64,000 nucleotides of DNA from contig BQMF02000261.1 in NCBI GenBank assembly GCA_027922465.2, positions 62,001 through 126,000 of the forward strand, given 5' to 3'. Numbering within the stretch: the stretch's first letter is position 1; each line of letters begins with the position of its first letter. Below the pieces are notes generated by a model. The model ran no database searches, was not told where the DNA came from, and worked only from the letters and a program-made list of their open reading frames with translations. Source of the DNA: Turritopsis dohrnii (Eukaryota; Cnidaria; Hydrozoa; Anthoathecata; Oceaniidae). The position numbers were made by a program, and so were the translations under genes. Below, one piece after another: positions 31,391 through 44,008 of the stretch.

Positions 31391-33786
31391 GGGGCAAAAC
31401 GAGACACTTAAGGAGTTTTTAATAAATAATAACAAGTATTTGTGTAAATCAATGTCTTTTTTAGTTCTCACTTGCTTGGGAGGTCTTATAGGTCACAACT
31501 AAACTCTTTTCATTGTTATTTTATTGTGGCAACATGACGTCACAGGCACTTTTAAAAAGGGTGCAGGTGTCTCGTTTTGCCCCTTATGTTAGTGGCAAAA
31601 CAAGACACTCAATACAGACTCAAAAACAAGATTGAAACACAGTTACAACACTACAATTATTCTCAAAACACTACTTTAAATCAGTTATATAGTTTACAAG
31701 CAGAGATCACACATTGTCCCAGAGGATGAAAATGACGTACAACAGTCATCATAAAACCGCAATTTGCATCGGACACACTCAACCCATTCTTCACCCGGCT
31801 TAAAATTGGAATAAAATCCGGTGCATAGGAGACATTGCCAATCTTCCTGGCCATTTACATTTATTGATTCTGTTTGTTTGCTAAGTTTTCTCTTTTTAGC
31901 CTTCGGTTTGGCCTTGATCGGTCTTTTGGCTGCATTTTTTGAATTTTGACTGTCGACCGATAATTGAAGTGCGCATTTGTAAGGTGAACTCGTTATAATT
32001 TCTGATTCCTCAGAACGCTTTGACTTCACTTTTTCTATGATTTCTGGAACTTTCATAATGTCGTTGAACGTTACAAAACCAGTTGGTGTCGACGTGAGCT
32101 GAGTAGCATTTTCTGTTGGTGGCAGCAATGATGGAGACATCATACTTGCACTGGTGGAAGTTGCGGAAGTTGCATCTTTCTGAGTATTTGTGATAGGTTC
32201 AACAGCCACTGAAGTTTCACGTGGATCTAATAGGAATTCTGACTCAGGAAGGATGTCACGGTTAAAAGGTACGATGCCTGTACATCTGAATCCTGAGACT
32301 GCGTTTTCCATTGTTGCTGACTTAAGGTACGCTGCTGCAAATAACTCCCCGATTTTATCAATTGTAATGCGGCGTGCTGGGTGTTGTCTAAGCCATGATG
32401 AGCATGCAGCATTATATGCACATTTAAGTGGCTTAAAAAATGTTCTGTCCAGTGGTTGTAGTTTATGGGATGTGTGTGGTGGTAGCGAAACAATCACAAT
32501 ACCGTTTTCGCGTGCAAACTCAATCAACTCCAAATTTTTGGTGTGGGTTTTATGCCCATCCAAAAGTTGATGGTGGTCGTTACACCTCTTTCACCACTTG
32601 TAGCAGAAGCAACTACACGCTTACCAGTAGGTGCAATTACCTTTATTGGTTTATGCACACAGGTAAGTCCTGATTCATCGCAATTATAAATTTGATTTGG
32701 TCTAAAGTTGTATGTTTTTAAAACCGTTTCTAGATTGTCAAAGTACCTGATCACTGATGTTTTAGTCAATCCAAACACTCTGTTCAATGAAACAGCCTCT
32801 GGTTTACGAAGTGATAAGCGTGGATGTCGATTTAAAAAACCTCGAACAAAATCACGACCAGCCATTTTTGTTTCATTGTTAAAAGGATGTTTAATTCCAT
32901 TCCTCTCCGCAAATTCAAAAACTACTCTACGTACATCTTGAATGGATAGGCCATAGAACGATTCGTCCATCTTTAAAATATAATTTTCTAAGTCCTCTTC
33001 CTGCTTTGGAGATAGAACACTGCGATAACGACCTAATGCATTTTCTTTCATCTGTAAATTTTTAAGTGATCCTGTTATTCGACGGTGAAGTGTGTCTTTT
33101 GGAATACCATAAGTTATAGCAGCTTTGCGGATTGACAACTCTTTTTTCTCAACAGCTTCCAATGCCAATTTCATACTTTCTTCAGACCAACTTGCTCGGT
33201 TTGTCTTTCGTATATAATTTCTTACCATCCTTAAAAAAAAGTTGGGGTTACAGCTGAACTTATAACTTTGCTCTAAGATGTGTCTCAGTCTCAGAACATG
33301 GATATTTCACCTTACAAAACTTATTTTCACCACACACAAAACATTACTTTAGCCAGAAAGAGCTGAAATGTCAACGAAAAGAAAAAACAAACATGTGTCT
33401 CGTTTTGCCCCGACTTAGGTACATTTCCCTAACCTCCCAAAAAATGAGAACCTGAAAGAAATCTATGAAACAAACTTTGGTCAATCATAAAGTAGGCCTA
33501 GTACCTCCCTTTCAAAGCATTAACAATTATGTAAGAGAAGATAAATTTGCTGAAAAGAAATATTTTTAACAAGTATAGAATAATAACAAACCTGAAAATT
33601 CAGAAAAAAAATCTTTACTCGTAACTTCACCTTTGTTTTTTTTCTCTTGATAACCGTTTCTTGCTAATGTTGTAAATGAAATAGCGCGCCACGATGATGT
33701 TGTTTAAATCTCAGCATCTTTAATTACCGTAGAAACTACCGAACAACCGTAATCAAAGAAGATATTTTTCTGTCTCGTTTTGCCCC
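31391..33786. mobile_element. pogo/Tigger-type DNA transposon, internally deleted
   Basis: Terminal inverted repeats GGGGCAAAACGAGACA (31391) and TGTCTCGTTTTGCCCC (ending 33786). Additional sub-terminal copies of the same motif occur at about 31568-31583, 31592-31607 and 33395-33410, so binding sites are multiplied at both ends. A single transposase gene lies between on the minus strand. No convincing TA duplication is visible. Confidence 0.75.
31694..33228 (-). pseudogene. pogo-type DDE transposase with internal deletion
   Basis: The N-terminal part (33228 to about 32565) has a psq-type helix-turn-helix (ASWSEESMKLALEAVEKKE..IRKAAITYGIPKDTLHRR), a CENP-B-like second DNA-binding region, and the first catalytic Asp in YNCDESGL. 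At about 32565 the frame jumps into the C-terminal part (to 31694). This keeps the second Asp (MDGHKTH) and third Asp (LQPLD), followed by a Lys-rich linker and a C-terminal PHD-like zinc finger (WQCLLC..CVRCKLRFYDDC..CDLC). The DDE-fold segment between first and second Asp, normally around 90-100 residues, is missing and the join is out of frame. The element cannot move itself. Confidence 0.8.
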
Positions 33787-33789
33787 GCC

Positions 33790-35960
33790 GTCTTAGCTTA
33801 TAAATTTTTGAACTAGTTAAGTGTTCAGAATTAACAACGTCCAGATTTCTATGGTTCATTTTTAACAGTTAATTAAACTCTCTATTTGACATTGTTCATG
33901 AATGATTCTCACTCGATGTTTGGCTCAGTTATGTGGATGGCATTTCGCATCCGTAGTAGCCATCCGAATGTGAATTGGACGCATAGGGTGGCAAGTTTGG
34001 GCGTGAACTTGTGACAAAACTTCACGGGTTTTTTTATCTTTTAAGATCTTGATTAAGAGAGTTCTCTATAGTAGAAAAGAATTTACTGGAAGCATACATA
34101 GTACCGATCATGTCGATATTTTTTTATATGAGAATGACATGAGATATCCACCAGCTCCTTAAAAATCAAGATGAACAACATGAGATAACTTTTAATCTAG
34201 TTCACTAAAACAACCTATCAAATAGGTAACTGAAAAATCAAGCGTTGCGTTGTTTACTGCATACTGTGACATTGATTTGCAAATAACCATCGATAATTCC
34301 TTCATACAAACTACTTGTTAATAAAAACATAGTTCTGATGAATCTCCGATCTCAGTGGCTTTCTTATTGTATGTATAGAATGTCGAAATAGTGAGTATAT
34401 AGCCTTGACTTTAAAACTGAAAGCGAAGAGATAACTTATGGCTTGTTTACACGGTCTTCCTTTATTTTTGATGTTTAAAAGCCTTTGATAATTCAGGGTA
34501 CAGGTAAGATCGATGTCCGTCTATCACTTTCGGGTACAACATTAGCCAAAGTTTCCAAATTCCAAATTCTCAAAGCAGTAGTTATTATTGTGACACATTG
34601 CTATCGGTAAATTATCTACGCCACGCCAGTAGTTTTTTATGTTTCGTTAAAGACCTTTTCAGACAAAGGCTCGCCATAGTGTGATAATAAGGAAAACTCA
34701 ATGTTACTTTCATTAATGTTAGTGATAACAGATAAAAAATATTTGCAAATTTGATTTGGTTAAAGCTTTTATTCAGAGTTTAGAACATTAACATAGAATT
34801 TTACCAGACAAAACCATTGACTATCATTTTAAACCTCCTTGAATTCAGTGGTTAAATTTCAAGTTGCTTATGTTTTGTTTGAAGCGTATCGGATCGGAAT
34901 GGAACTTATCGTTTGGTTTGCATGATTTTGGATCAATTTAAAAATCCAACCAAAAGTCTTAGCAATTTTGGTTGGTTATTTTTTCTTGAACCCTTGGTTC
35001 CCTAACGAAACACTTGAATTCATTTTAACTTTTGCTTCATAGGAAAGATGAAACACATAATGTTCCGTATAGAGCGTGACTTTTGAGTCCAATGCTCGAA
35101 TACATTTTTTTACTGCTATCACTTGGATCTGTGTTTCTGGTACAATTTCTTGAGAAGATCGAGACAGCATAGATTGCTATATACCAAGATGATGCGGCCT
35201 TTGTTTAGTATAAAAAGTACAGAAAAGACAAATCCTTTTTATTTTATCTGATCCCATAATTAAATGAAACTAGAACACAAAATTTCAACATGTTTGATAA
35301 AAAAATGACGTCTTTTTAATAGAGAACCTCGAATGTATTTAAGACTTAAGACACGAACTACCCCGTGAGATAAAACGTTTTCATTGGCAGGTACAAAATT
35401 CAAATATGCGCAAAGATTTGAGGGAGAGAAAATGTAAGAGGCTCAAAAATTAATGTTTATTATTGTTAATAAACTTTCTGAATGTGTTCGTAACACATCG
35501 GCCTTGATAAAAGAGAATTCTTTGGTATCGTTGATAATGAAATGAAAATGTTGCTAAGTAACACCAGAATTGCATTTACGGAAAATCTAGCATGATTAGC
35601 ATTAATCTTTCCCATGTGTTTTATATATACTTTGAGGTTAGTTAAATTACTTTAAAAAACTGATGCTTTGAATACATGAAATATCAAGGTTTGCTAAACA
35701 TGAGTATTTTTTCATTGTGTAGTTGTGTAGTTCCATTGCTTCTACTGCCCATAAAAATATTTTCTCAAAAGGATAGACGCAATTAATTCGTCAACGTGTT
35801 GACATATTGTGTACAACATCGGAGTGCTTTCTATTTTCATTACATTCCTTTTGAATAGATGAATTGGAATGGACGTAACGGTTCTGTAATGTGATAATAC
35901 TAATAACACAATACCCTTCACTCACAATTCACAATGATAAAAGGTAAAGTATATAAGTTA
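33790..35960. other. AT-rich intergenic region, no gene seen
   Basis: Short frames only, without domains or splice-supported exons. Confidence 0.4.
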
Positions 35961-35967
35961 TTTCATC

Positions 35968-36132
35968 CAGTGGCGGATCCAGAGGTATGTCGAAATTTGT
36001 GTAGAAGAGCATTAACATAATTTGTGAATGCAATTTATATTACCAATGGGATTGTTTGAACGCTTTTCTTTTATGGCTAGATTGCTAACACTCTCCTACA
36101 CAAATTTCGACATACCTCTAGATCCGCCACTG
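35968..36132. mobile_element. 165-bp hAT-type MITE with 5-bp target duplication
   Basis: CAGTGGCGGATCCAGAGG at 35968 and CCTCTAGATCCGCCACTG ending 36132, flanked by TCATC on both sides (35963-35967 and 36133-36137). Interior matches the element at 11842. Confidence 0.82.
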
Positions 36133-36139
36133 TCATCAT

Positions 36140-37480
36140 ACGAGGCTCTCTTAATAATCTGCTTTGTTTTGTACACAGCCGTTCGTATGCTGTTAGTAAT
36201 ACTACTTTGGGACTGGATTAGATGTAATTTAGGCTTAAGAAGGGTTATTTGTTTTGCCTTATTTCAAAGAAACAGCCAAAAGTCTTGAGCTCGACGTATC
36301 ATAGGGTTTAACCACTATAAATCTTTTCTTGTTTTCTTTATTTCTCTTGAAAACTTAAATTCAGTCCTTTTAATTGGTTCTCAGTAAGTCCTAAAAAACA
36401 ATAACATTACCCTTTTATTAATGCTTTGATTTGTAATATAAGCAGGGTAAAACTTATTAAAATTTTAATTATAATTATTTAATAGTACCATAATTCATGT
36501 AGTAGTAGTAGTAGTATTTATTTCTCCTGTTTGCTAATAAATATACAAAGATTTTTATAAGGCCATAAATTAGATACAATTAAATAACTTAAAGCAAAAG
36601 GATGGAGGACTTCTATTAGTATAAACTATTCAAGAGAAGCCACCAATGACAAATATTAGACCAAAAAATATAGTAACCTACTTTAAACAAGTAAAAACAT
36701 AAGATACGTTTCTAGGCACATCGAACTTGTTGTCTGTGGTTTTTTGATGAAATTATGGCAAGTACTGAGATATAAGATAGTTAAAGTGCATTGACTTAAG
36801 TTTTGTCTTGCTGAGCTCAGCCAAAGGTGATTCCGGGTGAGAAATTTGAAAATGATTCCACATGTTAACACATGTTAATTACAAATTCGAAATAAAAGTT
36901 AATTATTATTTACTGAATTATTTATTAATCACTATTTGTTAATGGTATAAAACGTCATGATTATTCAAAATAAGATGCCATTACAGGGAAAAGGATTTCT
37001 GAAAAATCAGCTGAAGTATGATAAACGGAAAGGGACAATCTTGAAATTTGGATGATTTTCAATGATTGAATTAGTTTATACAATTTGACATTACATTTCA
37101 GATTACGTACTCCACATGGCATTAATTGGCATGGCGTATTTTGTGAATCTTATAATGTACAGAGTTAGCGTCTATTTCTCAACAATTGTCAAAGTATTGC
37201 GAAATTTACAACACAAGAAAGCCGTTTTCCAGTACTTTCGATTGATATAAAACTTTGAAGAAAATGATTATTCTTCGGAAAGTTGTTGAAGAAGATCGCA
37301 CAGATTTGCATCGTCATTTTAGCAGCATACAACTTTTTAAATCTTTATCAAATCACTGCAATTTTTATACCGTTAGAAAGAAAATTTTTCAAGGATTCTG
37401 AAAATGTAATTTTTCATTTGTGATATTTCTTGTTTAAGAAATACGAAGAACTTTGTGATCAATAAACCAGTCCTTCAATG
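36140..37480. other. Intergenic region with a (AGT)n microsatellite
   Basis: AGT repeats at about 36500-36517. No gene is seen. Confidence 0.4.
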
Positions 37481-37669
37481 AGCCATTAAACTTTTGTTCC
37501 GTTATAATCACTGCTGAGGATGCTACTACGTTTATCAAGAAATTCTAGAAAGATTAGCAATTTCGTATTCATCGTGTAAAGAGAGCTTAAAATCTTTTTT
37601 TCATGTTTTAATAATTTCAGCCCGACTAAACTGTCCGGGAGTTCTATCAACAATATTGTCAATAAAAAT

Positions 37670-38230
37670 TTGAAATGGCATAAATCCACATTGTACAGGA
37701 GCTTAAAAATGGCGATCTCGGAAGAAGATTGCGATTGTGTCAGTAGTTTGTCAGTCCAAGCAGATAACACTCGTTTTGTTATTGCGATCGGTAATGAATC
37801 TGTTTTCCATATGTGTGATGCGGTCAGCACAGAAAATGGCAGCCTTACAAGAAGTCAGCTTCATGTTTGGGTAGGCATTTGTGGCAAAGGGGAAAGTATT
37901 GGCCATGGTTTTTTCAATCCACAAGTAAATGGGCAAACATACAAAGAGTTGCTGGAACATGCGGCTGTCCCAGCATATGTGTTCCGGGAAAATGCTGCCA
38001 AAGTTTTCCACGATATTGAGTGGTTTCAGGATGCAGCTCGGTTCATGGGACTCTTGAAGTACGTCACTTGCTCCAAAGACGATTTCAAAATCGTGTAGTC
38101 GCACTACATCACGCACTCAAATGGTTGAATGGTGTTTCTTGCTTTCTCAGAAATCCAATGAAAACAAGGAAATGTTTTATAACCAGCTTTATAAAACAAT
38201 GGGAACCTTTTGTTTTACGTGTCTTTAATT
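37670..38230 (+). pseudogene. mariner/IS630-type (DDE_3) transposase fragment
   Basis: LHVWVGICGKGESIGHGFF and VNGQTYKELLEH resemble the core of Tc1/mariner-type transposases (VWGGIS..; NGQ-Y--LL). WFQDAARF corresponds to the second-Asp block (FQQDGAPPH). Homology continues after a frame change at about 38060-38130 (RRFQNRVVALHHALKW, the FxxR-x-I block). N-terminal DNA-binding part and terminal repeats are not found. Decayed. Confidence 0.55.
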
Positions 38231-38268
38231 TTACTTTGCTTTGGTAAGCTGCGTGTGCTAACTGTTGC

Positions 38269-38426
38269 AGAATATAATGACCCCTTAGAATATTTTCACC
38301 CCCGTGGTGTACGCTTATGACCTGTTAGTTTTTTAGTGTTAGGGTTACGGTTAGGGTCAGTGTTAGGGTTAGGGTTAGGTCATAAAGCGTAAGCCACAGG
38401 GGTGAAAACAGGGGTCATTATATTCT
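38269..38426. mobile_element. 158-bp palindromic MITE carrying TTAGGG repeats
   Basis: Arms AGAATATAATGACCCC..TTTTCACCCC / GGGGTGAAAACAGGGGTCATTATATTCT. The loop (38337-38381) has about six TTAGGG or near-TTAGGG hexamers, the animal telomere unit. Confidence 0.7.
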
Positions 38427-38661
38427 ATCACATAACTAAATAACTTCATTCGTTTTCAAAAGTCTTGATAATAGTAGCAGGTCGTAATGCTCTTATATGT
38501 AGAGATGTCCGACATATAATCGTGAAATGAAAAGAAACGAGAAGTAAACAGAACTCTTAAAGTGTAACTACAACATTTGATTTACAGAATGTACAGTAAC
38601 AGGATTCGAAAATTCCTCTGGCGATAGTAACATACTCTTGGAACCATATAGCAGTTAGTTT

Positions 38662-39412
38662 CCCAGCGGGCACAAAGACGTCTTTTCAAGACGTCCCTAA
38701 GACGTCGCAAAATGGTCGCGAAGTGGGAATCTCAAAAGACGTCTCAATTACATCTTCATTGAGACGTCTCGATGACATCCCAACGACATCGTTACGACGT
38801 CGCAGGATTAGGAAATTTACTCTTTCAAAAACTGTAATAGGCCACAGGCGGACTCGAACCTGGAACCTCTGGTGTGCCAGCCGAACTCGCAACCGTTATG
38901 CCACCGCTGCTTGTTGTCAAGACGTTTAAAAACATTTACAATAAATCATTCTATACAGACTGATTGCTTTTGAAAGTTTATAATTGTTTCGAAGATCGTT
39001 ATTGAATCTGCACAGAGACGTCCCAAAAACGTCGTAAAATCATCCCTCACACGACCAATAAACAGAATTCGATACGAATGTAAATTCTGTATTAGCATGT
39101 TAGTGTTACTCGATTTATACCGTTTAATGACTGCAGAATGAAATTTGAAAATTTTTGTAATGTTGCTATCTGATCGTAACAAGATCCCAATTGCGACGTC
39201 CCGTTTCAGACGTCGCAAAATGATCTTAAGTTTATAATTGTTTCGAAGGTTGTTATTCAATCCGTATAAAGACGTTCCAAAAACGTCGTAAAAGGATCCC
39301 AATTGCGCCGTCCCGTTTCAGACGTCCCTACGACGTCGCAAAATGATCTGGGAAGCAAACGACCATTTTACGATTAAAATGAGACGTCTCAAAGACTCTT
39401 GTGCCCGTTGGG
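38662..39412. mobile_element. 751-bp element rich in GACGTC palindromes, with tRNA-like segment
   Basis: Ends CCCAGCGGGCACAA (38662) and TTGTGCCCGTTGGG (39412). The interior has more than ten GACGTC or ACGTC words, including AAGACGTC and GAGACGTCTC palindromes near both ends. On the minus strand, 38835-38910 contains a tRNA-like A box (TGGCATAACGG) and a perfect B box (GGTTCGAGTCC), but its stems do not close as a tRNA, so a SINE-like or decayed tRNA piece is nested here. Confidence 0.6.
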
Positions 39413-39419
39413 TTGTGAA

Positions 39420-42400
39420 GGTTACGAGGAAAATACTAATAATAAATTGCTTCGGAAGTAGATTTTCTAAATTAATATAATGTAGTATCAAATCAATGAT
39501 AACAAGAGCCAGATGGCGCAAAACGGTAGCAGGTACTTAAAGTTATGAAAAGTTACTACAAAGTTCTTTGAGGCTTAAAATGATAAGTTAGTGTAAAAAG
39601 GGTCTAATCATAAGCCACCAGAAATTAATTTATTAAAGACAAAAGAATTATACATGCGTGAGCTGTATATTTTTTTATAAAAAAATTTTTGTAAGACCAT
39701 GTGTAAAAAAAAAACACGCGTTTCGAAAAAAAAAATATGTTTTTAATTATAATTTCATGAAACCAAAAATGAATTCCAACAAATAACTGCCTTTTTGAAC
39801 TAGATCTTCGAAAGTCTTCTTAATACACAAAACAGTGTTGTAGTTAACAAACGAGGTAATAAGAAGTTTTGAACTGATAGGCTTTACCAACAAGAAAAAG
39901 TATATATATTACCAATTTTTAAGTATCAATGTATTTTCAGTTACCATAAATAGGTAAAACTTCCATTTTTATGCAGATCTATTTGATTAATATTCATTCT
40001 TTCATGAATTTTTTCATATAACATCAAAGAAAACGTCCTTTTAAATGTTTGATATGTGAAACCTTTCGAAGGCTGCGTTCCTTCATTAGAATTTACATTG
40101 CGTTATTAGCAGAGTCTTGCAGACTCTAAATCGCAGACTAATTGCCATTTCGGCCGGAGTAGGAGGAGGAGTAGGAGTAGGAGTAGGAGTCCACGGGTGT
40201 TTTAATACGGTATTCGCTTTCGCTGCTACCGTAATAAGATATGAAAAGAACAATTTGAACTTGCCGTATGTAGTAATTCTATTCTAGAAACATTTTTGAT
40301 TGATTGGGTGGCTGGATGGGCGGTGAGTGTCGGCTGTTTGCATTGATTGTTTTTATATGTTGAAGCGTGTGGCGTAATTTAAAAGAGACGTCACTAACTA
40401 ATTGCTGCATAATTGCAAAATAAATCCAATCAATGTGTTTTCTTTGATTGCTGCAATTAGAAAGACAAAACATTCAGGTTTTAACCATCAGTTTGTTGTT
40501 TTTTCGTGTGACCAGGCTTTACAGATAGCTTTGTGATAGAACTGAAAGACATCTGAGTTAGTAGGAAGAGCTTTGTTTTGTGCTGGAGGCCTAAAACATA
40601 ATTAGACTGTGTTTAATTGTTTAAAACAGTTTTTTCAGTTGGAATAAGATCTTAATTAGACGAGTGGTACATTGTTAACAAACATTAGCGCTCTTTGCTT
40701 CATTATTTGTCAATGTTAAAACAGAAATCCTATTGATCAAGTCACCTTCCTGGTAATAAGAACAGGTAATAAGATACTCTTGTGCACTTCATTATTTTTT
40801 ACATTATTTGTTTCTTAGCTGGCCCTATGAAGATAAATATACAGTGTTCTTTAATACTCGTTAACATCTATTTTCGTTTGTTTTAAGTTTTTTTAGTTTT
40901 TTAAGTTATTTCAAACTGGATATTAACTCGTAATTGCATACTTTATTTATATAAAAAGCAGTAAAATCTGACTTAAGGCTGACTGTTCTAATTTTTCATA
41001 GCCTTTCTCAGCCTGATTGGTTCTTATTGATCAGCGCCGCAAGGTAGCTGATCTTTCATTTCCCCGTGTCTGTCAGTCAGTCAGTCCGGGTGTGTGTAAT
41101 GTTGCAGTTGTAGGCTGATACCGTGCAGGCTGTCAGAGCTTAGGCTAATTTGGTCCATGATTTAATTAAGAAACGTTTATGATTGAGTAGTTACATATTT
41201 TCTTCATGGTAAGAGCGGCGTAAAAATGAAAGATTGGAATGCGAACTTGCCAGAAGAAAGATTCAACGTTCAAGCCAGTTTGTTTGTAAAACTTTGGTAA
41301 TGAACCAAGAATGCGCCCAGTCATGCTTTTTATATCTATGCTTCCAAGAACGCAAAGGAATTCTTATAGTTTCGACTGTGTATTGTGAGTAGCCCTAGGT
41401 TATGTACTAAATTGTGTGGAGTTTTTTTTTGTGTTTATTAATATTGGTACGGGTGTGAGGTTAAATTGGTCTAGTGGATATGATAGCTCTGCTGCTTCCA
41501 AGGTTCCACATTCCCTTGGGTTTACATGTTTTCATTTGTTATCATGTCTCGTTTTTTATTATCATTCATATTTTTTATGAATTATTTGTTACTTCTGCCG
41601 GAACTAAAAATCAAAGAAAAATTGACTAATATGGTCAATCTGGTGCCTTAAAATAAATTTAATTTTATTCTTTTTTGTTAAAAACCTTGTGGTAAAAGAT
41701 AATGAGATTCAATACCAACAAACAATGCATATAATTTGAGAATCACTTTCAATTAAATGAACTTCAGCTTCAGATAATACATAGCAAAAACGGTTCAACT
41801 GTTTAGAAATATCTAACAAAGTCAAGTATTATTTACATTGCAAATACTATATACTTGACTTTGACTTTCTTGAGTTTCAATTGTGTTTTTGGGTCTTCTA
41901 GTTTACCGATTAACGGATAAAAACAGTTTGAAATGTATAATAGCTATAAAATTTTATTTCCTGCGAAAGTGCATGCACATGCTCAGAGGAAAATGACTTG
42001 ATCAATAGTATGAAAGTGATGAAAGTTGTTATGCGGCAATTATCAAATAAATGTAAGTGTTTGTAAACATTGCGTAAGTCGTCTACATAAAAGTTGTTTT
42101 GGTATTCATCTTTTTTTATTGCTATCATAATAATCACAAGTATATATCAAGTATATATCATTCTATTTATATTCATCTCTGATGCTGAATAACTCTTTGT
42201 AATTTACGTCTTTAGAGGTAGTAATTTTATAGATGGCTGGCATTTTATTTCCTTCGGGGAGAACAGTTGTTTGAAGTTAGGAACAGAGATAATTGATATG
42301 TACTGAAATTTCTGAAGATTTGTTTATATAAATATGGTTAGTGAATTCAAACATGTTTCAATAATATTTCCTGCTATATAGCTAGGTGCTCTTTCACAGT

Positions 42401-43500
42401 CATATTGTTGTTATTGGCTTGTATGATGATCATATAAAGTTTGTTTGTAATTTTATGAAAGTGTATTCCTTTTATTTAGTGAAAAGATTGAGCGGAAACT
42501 AATTTGTGATTTTCCATGATTTAAAAGGCAAATTTTGTTTCGATTAACAGGAAATTCATAATTTTACCCAATGCTTTATTATTTTTTTGATGTTATTGTT
42601 TTGAAGTAGCATGTAAGAGCAGGTTACTATTAGAGGATGTTCTGTTTAAAATTTTAAGAAAAAGTATTACAGAGTATGAGAATATAGTGGATACAGCATT
42701 TGTTAAAAAGTATTAATCTAAAAAATTCATTTTATATAATCAATTTTATGAAAGATATTTATGTCTTACTCACATCAACACAATGCTTTTGCCTATATTG
42801 TTTTATTACTAAGATCTGATCCCAGCGCTTTTTGTAAACAATTTGTCAATGGTTTCTGATTATGTTAGTTATAATGTATGGTAATCAGGGCATTATCGTG
42901 CATTTCACAAGCATTAGCAAAATTCATCTTCGAAATGTTTACCTGAAAATTTGATACAATTTTTGGATTTGAACTCAATGGTGACGTATATTAGCCTCCT
43001 TGAAATTGTACATGTTTGAAAGGCGTATAGTGTTTATTCCTCCCTTTGGTTAACGTTACTGATCTTTCATTTCTCCATCACTGGTCAGTCATTCTATGTG
43101 TAATTAGTTCGCAGTTATGTGCGCCCTCTCTGACGTCCTTTTTTGTTGTCTTTAAATTTTTCAGTGCAACATCAGAAACTTAGATTCCTAGCATTAATTC
43201 TTGAACAACAAGCTTTTATAATATAATGATCTAAGGAATATTGCTATTGCTTTTAATTTCTTAGTTTTCTTTTGCTGTGACCTTAAGGCCCAAGGTCCTC
43301 TTGTTTTGTTCTTGACTTTAACAGCACACCTTCATTTTTCAAACTCATTTTGCTGTTATTTATGGATCTGCTAGTAAGAGTAAAGAATACGTTTTTTTAA
43401 AAGAACACCTTATTACAAGCCTTGTTCTATCTTGAAGATTTGAATTAGTAGTTTGTAACGTAGCGTGGTAAAAACAAATATTCATTAAGATGGTAGCCAT
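39420..43500. other. Long intergenic region, no supported gene
   Basis: Holds a (GGAGTA)n microsatellite at about 40157-40192. A word shared between 41050-41120 and 43060-43125 (CTGATCTTTCATTT(C)CC..GTCAGTCAGT) suggests a duplicated segment. No ORF with a domain. Confidence 0.4.
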
Positions 43501-43516
43501 TTGGTGCTAACCCAAT

Positions 43517-43818
43517 ATGAGCGTGGAAGTATTTAAGCAAGCCACATGTGGAGCTGTTACTAATATATTTCGCTCATTCATGGGAGGTAAGAAGAGAAAC
43601 AATCACAAGTGAAAACAATAAATACTTCTGAACCGCTTTTTGCTAGCTTGTGAGAAATCAGATCATGCATCATGGGCATTTGTGGAGGAGAATTTAATCA
43701 TTTTAAGTAATCCAAGAATGAAAAGAAATATTGCAATGCTGGACTCCATAAATAACAGCGAAATGAGACTGAAATATGAATATGCCTATGCGCAACGATG
43801 TTATTTTATTAAAGACGG
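43517..43818 (+). CDS. Putative two-exon leader ahead of methyltransferase copy C
   Basis: ATG 43517 opens a 70-nt exon ending GGGAG|GTAAGAAG at 43586. An acceptor TTGCTAG ends at 43646, and the second exon (43647-43818) stays open and ends GACGG|GTAAAAG. Joined to the acceptor before copy C (44007), the frame enters its MDEQ start in phase. This could be a real 81-aa N-terminal extension, a separate small gene ending at TAA 43822, or chance. The corresponding region of copy B is not open, and copy A has a non-coding first exon, which argues against a conserved coding role. Confidence 0.3.
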
Positions 43819-44008
43819 GTAAAAGTTATTACCGCGTTTAAAGTTCTTTTATTGTTACAGACTGTTCCTTGAACAATGGATTTTTTGAACAATAATTTCA
43901 GTTTGGTTCTATTTTCTTCAATGTGTTCTTATGAAAGTGTTCCATATTTGACTCCTTTAGATACGAATTACTTGGTTGCTTTTTAGTTTCTAAAAACTGA
44001 TACTTAGT

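Noticed and set aside
38835..38910. tRNA gene on the minus strand
   Set aside because: A perfect B box and fair A box, but acceptor and anticodon stems do not pair, so it is kept only as a tRNA-like segment.
41462..41530. tRNA-like string (GGTCTAGTGGATATGATAG..)
   Set aside because: The A-box-like part is reasonable but the B box is poor and the stems do not close. At most a decayed SINE.
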